Below are positions 1 to 9,800 of a stretch of DNA of 20,418 bases, piece after piece. The notes under the pieces were generated by a model. The model saw only the letters and a program-made list of their open reading frames with translations, had not been told where the DNA came from and ran no database searches. The translations under genes were made by a program, and so were the position numbers. How positions within the stretch are numbered: the first letter of the stretch is position 1; the number at the start of each line of letters is the position of its first letter. Source of the stretch: Mesotaenium endlicherianum (lineage: Eukaryota; Streptophyta; Zygnematophyceae; Zygnematales; Mesotaeniaceae); assembly GCA_009602735.1 (NCBI GenBank), contig WELA01005813.1:28869-49286 (forward strand). Direction: 5' to 3'.

Positions 1-54
<54 letters not shown>
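1..54. repeat. (AG)n microsatellite at the left edge
   Basis: Uninterrupted AG dinucleotides run from the first base to about 54. The window therefore starts inside a simple repeat, a common assembly break point. Confidence 0.95.
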
Positions 55-56
<2 letters not shown>

Positions 57-213
57 CTGCAAGACAGAGAGCCTGGCGCGAGGCCATGTGTGTGGTGCAG
101 GGCAAGCTGCAAGCGACACACGTGAAGAGAGTTGGAGGCAGAGGGAGAGAAGCGCCAGCAAATGACGGAAGGCAGGCAACAGCGGCACACACGCGCGCGC
201 ACGCAAGTGCTTT

Positions 214-258
<45 letters not shown>

Positions 259-566
259 GGGCGCGCACGCCCACGTGGCAAACCTCAGGCTCGGGACCAG
301 GTCGTACAGGAGCAGCATTGCAGCATAGCTGCCCCCTCCCTGCAGGCTTGCCCAGGCAGCCCCGTCCGAGGCACCAGAAACCAGAGTGCACAGCGGGTGT
401 GTGTTTGGCGTGCGCGCGTGTGTGTGTGTGTGTGTGTTGTACAAGTGCGTTCACATATGTGCGTGAGCACGCACGAGTGCGGGCATGCGCATGCGCACAC
501 GTGCACGTTCCACACGGTGCATGAGGGAGACGAGCGCGTGCGCTGCGGGCGAGCGAGCGAGCGTAC
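55..566. other. Gene-free stretch rich in dinucleotide and alternating purine-pyrimidine repeats
   Basis: I recognise no exon here. The stretch holds a (CA)n tract at about 214-255, a (TG)n tract at about 415-438, and alternating purine-pyrimidine DNA such as gcatgcgcatgcgcac near 482-500. It probably forms part of an intron downstream of the SAP exon at 567-851 on the minus strand, whose donor is at 566. Open frames on both strands translate mainly to His/Thr or Cys/Val strings made by the microsatellites, so I do not call them as genes. Confidence 0.7.
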
Positions 567-851
567 CTTGTCGGGCACGATCTCGAGGGGCGGCAGCCAC
601 AGCGGCCGACCGCGCGCGCGGTTGAGCGCGCGCGCCTTCTGCACGCGCTTGTACAGGTCCGGCCGCCGGCCGTCCGTGGGCAGCCCCTGGCCCGCCAGCT
701 CGGCGCGCAGCTCCGCCACCAGCATCTTGCTGGCGGCCTGCGGGCGGCGCGTCTCCGTCTTCTTGTCCACAATCTCCCGCTTCACTCGCTGCATGCAGTC
801 CCACACATCGAGCGTCGTCGGCTCCAGCGACGGCTCCAGCGCCGCCGTTCC
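567..851 (-). CDS. Internal exon with a SAP-like DNA-binding motif (partial gene)
   Basis: This is a 95-codon exon on the minus strand, phase 0 at both ends. It has a good acceptor (pyrimidine-rich stretch ending CTGGCAG, 854-852) and a donor AAG|GTACG at 566. A charged helix containing DVWDCMQRVKREIVDKK is followed by a SAP-like helix-turn-helix pattern (KMLVAELRAELAGQGL, then an LYKRVQKA helix) and the tail RGRPLWLPP. SAP motifs bind AT-rich or scaffold DNA. The acidic-basic helix plus SAP plus RGRPLW tail reminds me of plant SAP proteins such as plastid pTAC3, but that is memory-level similarity. It lies about 500 bases downstream of the truncated RECQL4-like gene on the same strand. It could be a separate gene running off the left edge, or a downstream exon of a chimeric transcript. 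No start or stop lies in the window. Confidence 0.6.
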
Positions 852-1351
852 CTGCCAGGAGAAAACAACACAGCACATCACACCACCACGCGCGAGGGGG
901 ACGCCATCACGTAAGGGGGCAACATCGTCAGAGAGGCACACCAGCGGTCAGCAGGCGGTCCATCGCGCGCGCGGCCGGGAGGCGGGGCGGGAGCCGTCAG
1001 GATGCAAGCTCTCGTGCGGCCGCGGGGAGACCCCAGCTGTCAGCACACGATCGCACGATCGCGCACGCTTGCGCGCGCGGAGCAGGATGGGAGCAACACA
1101 GAGGAGCTCCCCGCTGCTGCGTTGCTGCATCTTTTGCCAGCAGGCAGCAGTGTTTTTGCGGGCGCTCCCTGGCTCTCCAGGAAGGACCCCTTCCAGAGCA
1201 TCCATTTTCCAGCCTCAGTATATTTTGCCTCCAGAATTTTTCTTCAGATTTTTAGCAGTGCCGGGAGGCAGGAGGGCTGCCCGGGAGAGTGCTAAGGGGA
1301 AAAGCAGAAGAGGAGGGGGAGGGAGGGGGAGAAGGAGGGGGAGGCATGGAC
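852..1351. other. Non-coding gap between the RECQL4-like exon 6 and the SAP exon, with a purine tract
   Basis: On the plus strand this holds a GGA/GGGGA-rich purine tract at about 1300-1344 and alternating GC-rich DNA near 963-973 and 1069-1080. On the minus strand the tract reads as a long polypyrimidine run ending in TTAG, which looks like a splice acceptor. The sequence after it, however, meets a stop within about 16 codons. It does not encode the expected SHNFRP segment that follows the DEAH box in RecQ proteins. I find no exon here. Confidence 0.6.
1300..1344. repeat. GGA-rich polypurine tract
   Basis: A nearly pure purine run on the plus strand (pyrimidine on the minus strand) abuts the point where RecQ homology stops. 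Such mirror-like tracts can form triplexes and are prone to assembly collapse or breakage. Confidence 0.8.
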
Positions 1352-4300
1352 CACTCAGAGACGCAGTGAGCCTCGTCCACCACGGCCAGAGGGATGTGCG
1401 GCAGCCTGGCCATGGCCGCCAAGAACGTCTCGCTGAACAACCTCTCCGGGGAGATGAAGAGCACCTGCCCGCACACGACGCCACTCAACGTCACCCTTTG
1501 TGTGATCGCCCGACGAAGTGCTAGAGCCTGCTACGTTGGGCTGCATGGCGACTTCGAGAAATAAGAACAAACCTTTTCCTCTCGCCGGTAACAAGTATAC
1601 TAAGAAGTAAGCCTTGGGTGTGGATATATTGTGCGCGCAATTCCGAGTGCAGAGTTTTCCGGCTGCATGACTACTTTGAGAATCAAGGACAATCCCTTTC
1701 CTTTCGGTGATAACAACTTTGCTAAGGAGTCAGCCATTGGCGTCAACTCATTCTGCAAACTACCATGTGCAGATTGCGGAGAGCCACGTGCACAGAAAGT
1801 TGGGAATCTAAAAGAGAGCAGGCGGGAGCGGCAATACCTTGAGCTGCCCATCGAGCAAGCGCGCCATCACCGCAGAGCTCTGCTGCGGCGTCTGCTCTCC
1901 CGCGTCTCCACATGCCCATCACATCCGTGCATGCATGCCCCAGCCTCGTCAGCATGAAGCATGGGCAGCAACAACCCCTCTACCAACAGTCATCCTCTCT
2001 TACGCTCGAGCCCTCCACCGCCAGCTCTTTCTCTCCTGCTCAAAACTGCATTTCCAGACTCCATGCTGCCTCCGTGTCAGCATCAGTCCCGCCAGATTTT
2101 GCAGCTTCCAGAGGAGGAGCGCGCTGATCGTCTCTCGTGTGGGACTAGCCGCAGGTGGCAGTCACTTTTCTTCATCAATCTTCTACTTGCAGGGAATAAC
2201 TTATGTGAGACTCGGCCGTCGCTGACTTGACGAGAGTACTTGTCCCACGCATCACGAGCCCGACCCCACGCCGTGCGAGAACAGCGTGACACGTGGACCT
2301 ATCGAGTGCTGCACATCCTCAGCGCGCGCTGTGAATGAGCCCCTCACCTGGCTGCTGCTGATCAGGCCACCTGGCACAGCCTCCGGCAGATGGCTCAGCT
2401 GATCCACCATGAGCGATATCAGCGGGCTTATGACAAGTGTCACTCCCTGAAGCAGGTACGCTGGCAGCTGCACAATGGTAGCCCCACAGATATGACCGTC
2501 AGAACAAGAAAGTAGCAAAGAGTGTCGGATGTTTCATTGACAGACAGTCTAACTTCACTTTCATGTTCCAGTTGCTCGAGACAATGTGGTAAGGGAAAAA
2601 CCAAGTGCATCGACAGCAACACCTCAGATTCAAACATGAGCAAGTGCTTGTCGAACAGCGTGGGTGGGAGCTGCAGTGGCAGGAATTTGCCAGCTCGACC
2701 GATCAGAGCGGCCAGGTGCAACAAACCTGGTAGCACAGGGACTTCCCGGCACCCGTGGGCAGCACCAGCAGCGAGGATCTCCGCTTCAAGACGCTCTGGA
2801 TGGCTTCCACCTGTCCGTCTCTGAACGACCCGAACCCAAAGACCCCCTTGAGAACCTTCAGGAGGTTCGCCTCCGAGGGGCCCGCGAGCGTCTCTGCCGC
2901 TAGCTCGTCCGCACGCACAGCCTTCCTCCCCAGAGCTGGTGCCACCTCCTCTCCCTCCTCCTCCTCCTTCTGCAGGGGGCTCTCTCTGGCCTCGAGGGGA
3001 GAGAGGCAAGGGCCATCCCTGTGTGCCGGTTGCTCGTGGCCCACGTTCATGGAATCCCCTGCGGATGATAGCGTGCCCTTGGCATGCTTCTCCTGAGCGT
3101 CTCTCAACAACTGATCGTCGAGCCAGCCCTCCCCTTCCCAGAGAACAGGCCTGCTGACTGCCTCTGCAGTCTGTCTACCGAAGCTGCTCCTGACTCCCCT
3201 GCAGCCTGTCCCCCCCTGGGCACTCTCTAGCACAACCTCGTCGCCCTGGGCGGGGAAGGTCGACGCGGCTGGGGGACCCCTCCCTGTGCGCTGCGACTTG
3301 AAGCCGTAGCGGCGCTTGCCGCTCCCGGCAAAGGCGCGCGCTTTGCTGAGGCGGCTGCTGTTGACAAAGCGCCGCTTGTTGCCGCGCCCCTGCATATTCA
3401 GCTTCACGAAATTCTCCCTCGCGCAGCTCGGGCCGCTGCCCTCCTCACGCCCCCTCTTCCTCTGCCCGATGCGCCTCGAGCTCTGCCCCACGGCTGCCGC
3501 TTTCCGGGGCTTCTTCCGGAGGGCTGCGGGCTCGGCCCACGTGTGACCTGTCTCCAGGAGAGAGGCCGCCGTCCGCTTCCGACACCCATACTGCGCCTGC
3601 TCGCCCGCTTGCCCCCCCTTTGCACGTTCCGCCTCGCCACCATCTGGTGCTTCGAGCCCGTCCGATTTGCCAGGATGGCTCTCCTCCTGTGCTGGCAGCC
3701 CTGCTGCACCTCCCTCACTCCCAACTGCACCCGACGTAGCATCATGATCAGAGCTTTCCGAAGGGAGCATGACTTCTGCAACCCCAGTTGCCGCCGCTGC
3801 CGTCCCAGCCCACCTCTCTGAAGTGTCGTCAGTGGGAACGCTCACTCCAGCTTCTGCGGGCGCTGGGGGCCTGTCTGCATCGAGCGCTGCTGCGCTGGAC
3901 TGCTTCTTGCAAGCTCTTGACCTCGTCATCCTACTCAAAGCATGCAGAGCCCCGCTCGTGGGCAGCTGCTCGTTTTGCCCTTCGCTGCTTACATTCGGCA
4001 CGCGTAAATCAGCTGCTGCTGCTGCAGACCCCTTGCCGTTCCCCATGCTAGCTTGAGCTCCCACCAAGGGAGGCTCGCAGGCTGTGATTCGCTTTGCAAG
4101 GCGGGAGATGAGGTGCACCTTGCTGCCTGCCTTGCAGAGCCCCTCCTTGCCCAGCCTCAGCCTGAGCTCAACGACCGTGAGCTTACTCAGCCTCTCTTGC
4201 GTTAACCTCTCGCTCTCGTGATCCCCGCCGTTCGCTCTATCCTCGTCTCCAGCCAGTCTCCCTGCGCCCACTAACCCAGTGCCCACTTCCCTCGTGCACA

Positions 4301-5599
4301 CTTCCCCTGACCCCGATACTCTCGTGTTCATCTCCCCTGCGCCCTCAGCCCTGAAGCCTGGTTCCTGTGCGGCGCTCGGACTTGCGTCCTGGCCATCACA
4401 TGCAACATGAGCCGGAGGGGTCGACTCCTCTCGAGAATGAGCACGTGCAGCTCCAGCGTCTGATGCTGCCGCCACCTGGGGCCTCCCACAGCTCAAAGCT
4501 TCCGAAGCCTCCTTGCCAGCTGTAGGCCCTTCAGCGAGTCTGGAAGCCTCTGCCAGCGCTGCATGCTCTCCTGCTCTCTTAGCCTGCTCCGTGTCAGCAT
4601 GAGCTGGGACGGCAGGTTCGGGAAGACGGACAGGTGGTAACGGCTCCGGGGAGCTTGCAGGCAGGGAGACCCCGAGTTTTGACGCAAGCTGCAGCAATCT
4701 CGAGGGTGCGAAGTTGCCAAGAAGCCCCAGAGAAGCTCTGCAGTGAGAAGGTAATTCCCTGTTTGAGTTCATAAAGCCGCCACATTTCTGCACAGATATG
4801 CTAAATCCGTCTGGGACACATCGACGAATGCGAGGGCCCTGGCTACCCCCTCCTGAATAGCCTCCAGATAACGTTTCCAGTCTATGCAACTGCACTTTTC
4901 CATCCCCCCTGTCTCCCAAGGCGCCACCAGGGTTTTCACAGCCAACTGCAGCACCAGCCTGCTTGCTGAGCATGCTATAATTGCGTAACGACCCCTCCTC
5001 TGAACATTGTCTGTCCCTTCTCTCCTTCTCAAGTAAATTACTTGAAGTTGGGCGAAGTCCATCATCTCTGAGATCTGCAGCTCGATCGGGGCTGGAGTCT
5101 TTAAGAGACTCATTGCAGCGGCTTAGATCACCCTGCAAAGGTCAATTGAAAGTAATAGTAAGATGATGATTCTTCGAAACTTGCCCTGTTAATTCGAAGA
5201 GAGAAGGGAGAAAACAGTATCCTCAGCTTCAGTTGAAACGCAAACGTCCTGCTGGTGGAAAAGTCTCACCTTGAGCCCGGCCGACTGAGAAACACCGGCA
5301 TTTTCAACTTTCGAGATGGAGGCCACCTTCTTCAGTCGAGCATATTCTTTGTATAGTGAAACTGCAAGAGCCAAGAGACGTTGAATGAAGGTTTTTGCTT
5401 CACGTTCTTATCTGTGAACAAGTCAACGGTAAAAAAGAAAGAACATGCCCCAATTTTGGGTACGTGAGCCACACCCAACCACAATTGAGTTCTTACCTAC
5501 GACTAGGTCTTTCTTGACGTCCTCCTTGACGGGGCTTCTACCATTCTTTACTTTAAAATCGTACTCCCAGTCCTTCAGCTTCTTTCTCAGGTCGGCCAT
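1352..5599 (-). CDS. RECQL4: RECQL4-like DNA helicase with Sld2-like N-terminus and SAP motif, 3' part missing
   Basis: Minus-strand exons: 5599-5497, 5361-5270, 5132-2727, 2467-2348, 1891-1838 and 1464-1352; phases match at every junction and give 963 codons. I chose ATG 5599 because it puts MADLRKKLKDWEYDF in register with the RECQL4/Sld2 N-terminal helix; a GTG lies just upstream, and a stop follows further upstream in frame. Residues 1-50 continue the Sld2-type pattern (NGRSPVKEDVKKDL, then SLYKEYARLKK). A SAP motif lies at about 381-415, and a basic segment with NFVKLN at about 604-683. Helicase motifs: FRDGQ (motif 0, Q839), LPTGAGKS (Walker A, K862), SPLISLMVDQL (Ia) and DEAH 955-958. 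Known role of the family: replication initiation and repair in the nucleus. The protein breaks off after DEAHCVSEW: motifs III-VI and the C-terminus are absent. The acceptor of exon 5 is weak. The last donor (GTCCAT) is poor, so the 3' end reflects either assembly error or a truncated gene. Confidence 0.82.
1540..1735. repeat. Diverged tandem pair of a 74-bp repeat in intron 5 of the RECQL4-like gene
   Basis: The 74 bases from 1540 and the 74 bases from 1662 align without gaps, both starting gctgcatg and ending in agcc. By hand count there are 17 mismatches, about 77% identity, with a 122-bp offset. Both lie in the 373-nt intron between exons 5 and 6. The origin is unknown; an old local duplication or two copies of a dispersed repeat would fit. 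Confidence 0.75.
4083..4187 (-). other. SAP motif inside the large exon of the RECQL4-like gene
   Basis: Residues about 381-415 of the predicted protein read LSKLTVVELRLRLGKEGL, then GSKVHLISRLAKR. This matches the SAP helix-extended loop-helix pattern, with leucines on the first helix, the Gly-Leu turn and the LISRL second helix. SAP motifs generally bind DNA. I do not know this motif as a standard part of animal RECQL4. It sits in the low-complexity region between the Sld2-like N-terminus and the helicase. Confidence 0.7.
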
Positions 5600-5778
5600 C
5601 AGCACGTTATTTGCATACTGCCACCTAAATTTGGCTCAGGCCAGTGATGAAAGTGGGCGCCCTAGACTCGTACATAGCATTTTCCTCACAACCTTCGAGA
5701 ATCGTGGTCCAACTCTATTTACTCATCGTCGTCGAGGCAACTAAGACATGGCGGACAGTTTTGAAAACCAAATTTCTG

Positions 5779-5786
5779 CGCGCCAA
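5779..5786 (-). promoter_or_regulatory. E2F-like site upstream of the RECQL4-like gene
   Basis: The minus strand reads TTGGCGCG, which fits the E2F consensus TTSSCGCS, about 180 bases upstream of ATG 5599. E2F sites are common in promoters of plant replication genes, so the position makes sense for a replication helicase. A match to this degenerate 8-mer somewhere in 1.2 kb by chance is quite possible. Confidence 0.35.
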
Positions 5787-6762
5787 TCTGTTTGGGGGTA
5801 CGAACACTCTTTCCCCCGTTCGACTCGAGAGATTTGACCAGGATTTGACACTCAGACCTCGAGGCTTGAGCCTTGCACTCGTGACTCGTGACTTGTGAAT
5901 CGTCGACACTGGAGTTCTCCTTAGCAGCAGTATCGTCCCCACTGCGCAGGACCATATGCGGCAAATTTGTGGAAATCGAGAAAGGAACAGAAATTAACGT
6001 CGTATAGCAAGCATCGTACAGCATCTAATAAAGCTCCAGCTTTTCCGCAATCGGCATATTGGTACACGTTCTGGCAACGAAGTCCCTGTAATCTCGTGTA
6101 TAATCTGCAGTTATACCCGACCATCACCGATCTGCTTTTACTTCGTCGGATGCTCTCCGATGCAGGTCCAACGATCGATCATCGATGTTAAAGACTTGAA
6201 GTCAACGATATCAAGTTTCTACACATCGACGCACATCGACGTCCGTGACCTGCCTGCTCCCAGAAGTCTTCCTTTCGCCCGTCTTTGCCTGCACCGCCTG
6301 TCCCGGTGCCACATGGCACCCACAAGCCTCCACCCCAGTGCCCACAAGTCGACTGCCTATCTCTGCCATTTTCTCTGCTGTTCCCTGCACTTCCCTCGAA
6401 CTTCCCTGCACATCAACTGCGCATAACGCGTCGGGAGTCGGAAGTCGGTACTAGGAATTGCAGCTGCTGACGCGGCATTTGCAATGCGACAGGGTCGCAT
6501 TACGCCTTGTGCATCGTAAGCTTGCTCAGAAACTCGTCGGCTATGAACGGCAACAGACTCACGGACATGCTTCCTCGTGTCCTTCCTCCTGCTTCCTTCG
6601 TGTGACCTTCCTTCTGAAATCCAGATTGACTTTCTCAATTAATCTTCCACTCCACTCTCTGCCCTCGTCTTTGCAAGCAAAGCATCGTGCTGCGGCTATC
6701 TTGCACTACGCGTGAAGTGATCCCTCCAGGCTATTAGGTAGTCTGCACCCTATTATATTCAC

Positions 6763-6769
6763 TATATAG
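6763..6769 (+). promoter_or_regulatory. TATA-like box of RGLG copy 1
   Basis: The sequence actatatagt lies about 40 bases before ATG 6805. If functional, transcription would start very close to the ATG and give a very short leader, so it may not be the main promoter element. Confidence 0.35.
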
Positions 6770-6804
6770 TTGAGACCCAACCGCACCTTGTTGTTCGTAC
6801 TTTT

Positions 6805-9800
6805 ATGGGCAACGAAAGTAGCAAGTCTGGACGTAGTAGTTCTCGCCGTTCTCCAACATCGGCTCAGTACCCAGGGCAACGCTTTCCTGTGTCATCTCCT
6901 CCACCTCGCATGCCGTCTTCATTGCAAGCTGGCGGTTCAGCTGGAAGTCTTACTCAAAGATTTGCTGATAAATACGGGTGTATTCCTGATAGCTTCCGCA
7001 CTGTAGACCAGGTGAGGATGGGAGGGGAAACTAAAGCATGATTTTGCTTAGCAAAATACGAGCACGATGTGTAAGGCTTGTGGGAGTTGGTGTCCTTAAC
7101 AGCAATATGATGATCATACCAAGGGTATGCTCTCAATCTACTGAATGATGCCGTGTTTGACAGGTGCAAGGTGCTTTGCGCAATGTAGGACTTGAGTCGA
7201 GCAACTTAATAGTTGCCATTGACTTCACGAAGAGCAACGAATGGGCGGGTGAGTAGACGATTTTAACGCTACTGAATGGAAGCAATGCAGTTTGTTACTC
7301 GTATGTAAGTAAGAGGTGTTTCCTGCGCTACTGCCAAAAGTGAGATGGAATGATGCACTGAAAGGCATCATTGTTGATCATGGGTTGTGCTTCTGTTGAT
7401 TGTCGTTAGCTCACATGAGGTTGATGCCTCAACAAGCCACTTTGGTGGTATGTAAAAAGAAAGAAGAAATTGATGTGGTCGATTACCTTGTGAGTGCAGG
7501 AAAGCACACTTTTGGTGGTCGATCTCTTCATGCCATCGGCGCTGTACCAAATCCTTATGAGAAGGCCATTTCTGTTATTGGACAAACGTTGACGCCTTTT
7601 GACGATGACAATTTGATTCCATGTTTTGGATTTGGAGACGGTACGTTGTTGACTGTCGGCTGGAAACAGAAGCATTTCATCCTAGCATTGGACTGGGGTA
7701 GTAAAGTTCTACCTCTTGGCATATCAACATATGGCGGTGGTAAAGGGTGGGCTAAATGTTACTTACGCCTCAAGAGGGTTGTTCTCCTCCTTGCGCAGTT
7801 ACAACACACGATACGCTTGCATTCTCTTTCTTTCCTGATCACAGGCCGTGCCATGGTTTTGAAGAGTGCCTTACTCGTTATAGGCAAATCGCCCCTTGCG
7901 TCAAATTAGCTGGTGTGTCCTCTACCTTCCCCCTTTCGCCTTCTATTAACTCATTTTTTTTGATACCATTAGAGAAAATCATCAACAATAAAATTTTGGA
8001 GCCCTAGATTTGTTCCAATAAGCCTGTAACTTGTCAAAGGGGATGTTCCAAATAATAGCCTGTCACAAAGGTCCTGTCGCAGAAAGGGATGTTTACTGCT
8101 TAAGCTTCTGAATTTGACCTTTTTTAAGTGAGTGGAGTGAGCACGGTGGGACAGCATTTGTACATATGAAGCATGGATGGTGACTTTGCTGTGTCTTCTC
8201 CAGGTCCTACTTCCTTTGCGCCAGTCATAGAACAGGGGATTAGGGCAGTGGAGCAGAGTGGTGGACAGTACCATGTGCTCCTTATTATTGCTGATGGCCA
8301 GGTATTATACCCTCTCTTCCACTTACAGTTGGCCAGGTGCTTGACTTGTCACATGGAATCGTTAGAATTGCAATGTTGACGATCCGGTATTTCATGAAGC
8401 TACCTTATAAAGTGAGTGACAGAGCGAGGGCAGAAAAATTGATGTAAGGATACATTTTAGTAGAGACATGCTTAGGTCAAGAGCACGTGTAGAGGATGGG
8501 TTTACATTATATGTGCAACAACCTAGAGGTACTTGGGGCGAGGAGCTTTGCTGTTGGCTGTGTAGCACCTGTGGGGCCCCTTACCTGATTGGTTGATGCC
8601 ACTTGCTGGGGCAGGTGACGAGAAGTTCAGATTTGCCACCAAATCAGCTGAGTGTCCAGGAGCAGGCCACTGTGGACGCTATAGTTGCCGCCAGGTGTGC
8701 GCCTTTACTTCCTCCTTCTCCTCCATGTTGTGGATGACTGTACCTCATGCTGGATGACTATCCTCCCTACTCCGACTAAAAAAGGTTATATTGTATAGCT
8801 GGGACATGTATGGCACACAACTCCTGAGGGATTAAGTTCATCAACCAGAACAAACCTAGGAAGCTAAGAAATCTCGGACGGGGGTTGCCAGGGCTAAGGT
8901 TGGGGTCTCGGGCAACTTAGGCAAGATAAGGATATGAAGGCTGCACATTTCTCGTTGCTTGCCAGTTGCTTCAGCTTCTAAGGTCCTCTGGCAGTTGCTT
9001 AGGAATACGCCAAATTGTTAGGAAGTGTGGAAGAGTACTGAAGATGTGATTGTTGGGATGATTAGGTCATGCTGCTCGCATTTAAGCACGTGTGTATTTA
9101 GGCCTGGGTACGCCAAAGGCGACATCTTCACGTGCAGCATGCCACTGGAGCAACTTTTGTGCGGCTTTCAGTACCGTGAGCATTGTGCTAAGTGGCAGCA
9201 TCGTGAGGTTCAGACTTAGTGTGGTCCTGTGGAGAGGTTGTATAGAGGGTTGCAACATTCCTGAGTGACAAAGCTTTCTCCGAGAGTCTGCTTGCTCTGA
9301 ACAACTATTATGGTTACGTCAAGGAAAGCGTGGAAGCAGCTGGAAACCTCAGCCGGGTAGAGGTGAAGGGGTGGTGGCTAATTAGGGTGAGGGGAGGCTG
9401 TACGTATGTGTGGGGGGGAGTGGGGTGCAGCAATTATGCAATGTCGATTGTGTTGGTGGGAGTGGGCGATGGGCCGTGGGATACCATGCGGGCCTATGAC
9501 GACCTGCTGCCTAAGCGCAACTTCGACAACTTCCAGGTTGGATGAGTACCCAACGCCTTAGAACTGAGAACCGGGCTGGCGTGTGCAACCTGTTGATTGC
9601 TGCTGTGGTGTGCAGCGACCATGCGCTGTCTATTGTGATGATCGGGGTGGGCGATGGGCCGTGGGACGTGATGGAAAAGTTTGACGACAACGTGCCGGAG
9701 CGCAGATATGACAATTTCCAGGTTTTCCATTCCTGCATCATGTGATATGGTGTATGGCAGGGGATACAAGGGGGCCTAGGAATTGCGTTTGTGCGGTGTC

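Larger units (their letters stand above)
5600..6804. promoter_or_regulatory. Divergent intergenic region between the RECQL4-like gene and RGLG copy 1
   Basis: This 1.2-kb region lies head to head between the two start codons and probably holds both promoters. It contains pyrimidine-rich patches (about 6570-6615 and 6640-6670), a TATA-like site and an E2F-like site noted separately. Short direct repeats include two copies of acatcgacg near 6221-6241 and of ctcgtgac near 5879-5892. I see no convincing exon; short open frames on both strands show no recognisable domain. Confidence 0.55.

Noticed and set aside
397..1524. A 375-codon open frame on the plus strand across the left region
   Set aside because: It starts in TG repeats, has an Arg/Ser-rich low-complexity translation, and runs antisense to the SAP exon and RecQ exon 6, which have real domain matches and splice sites.
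7641..7798. Readthrough of intron 3 in copy 1, which stays open
   Set aside because: The next exon joins in a different way with the family motif (TTHD after GFGD), and copy 2 splices at the same sites, so the open intron looks accidental.
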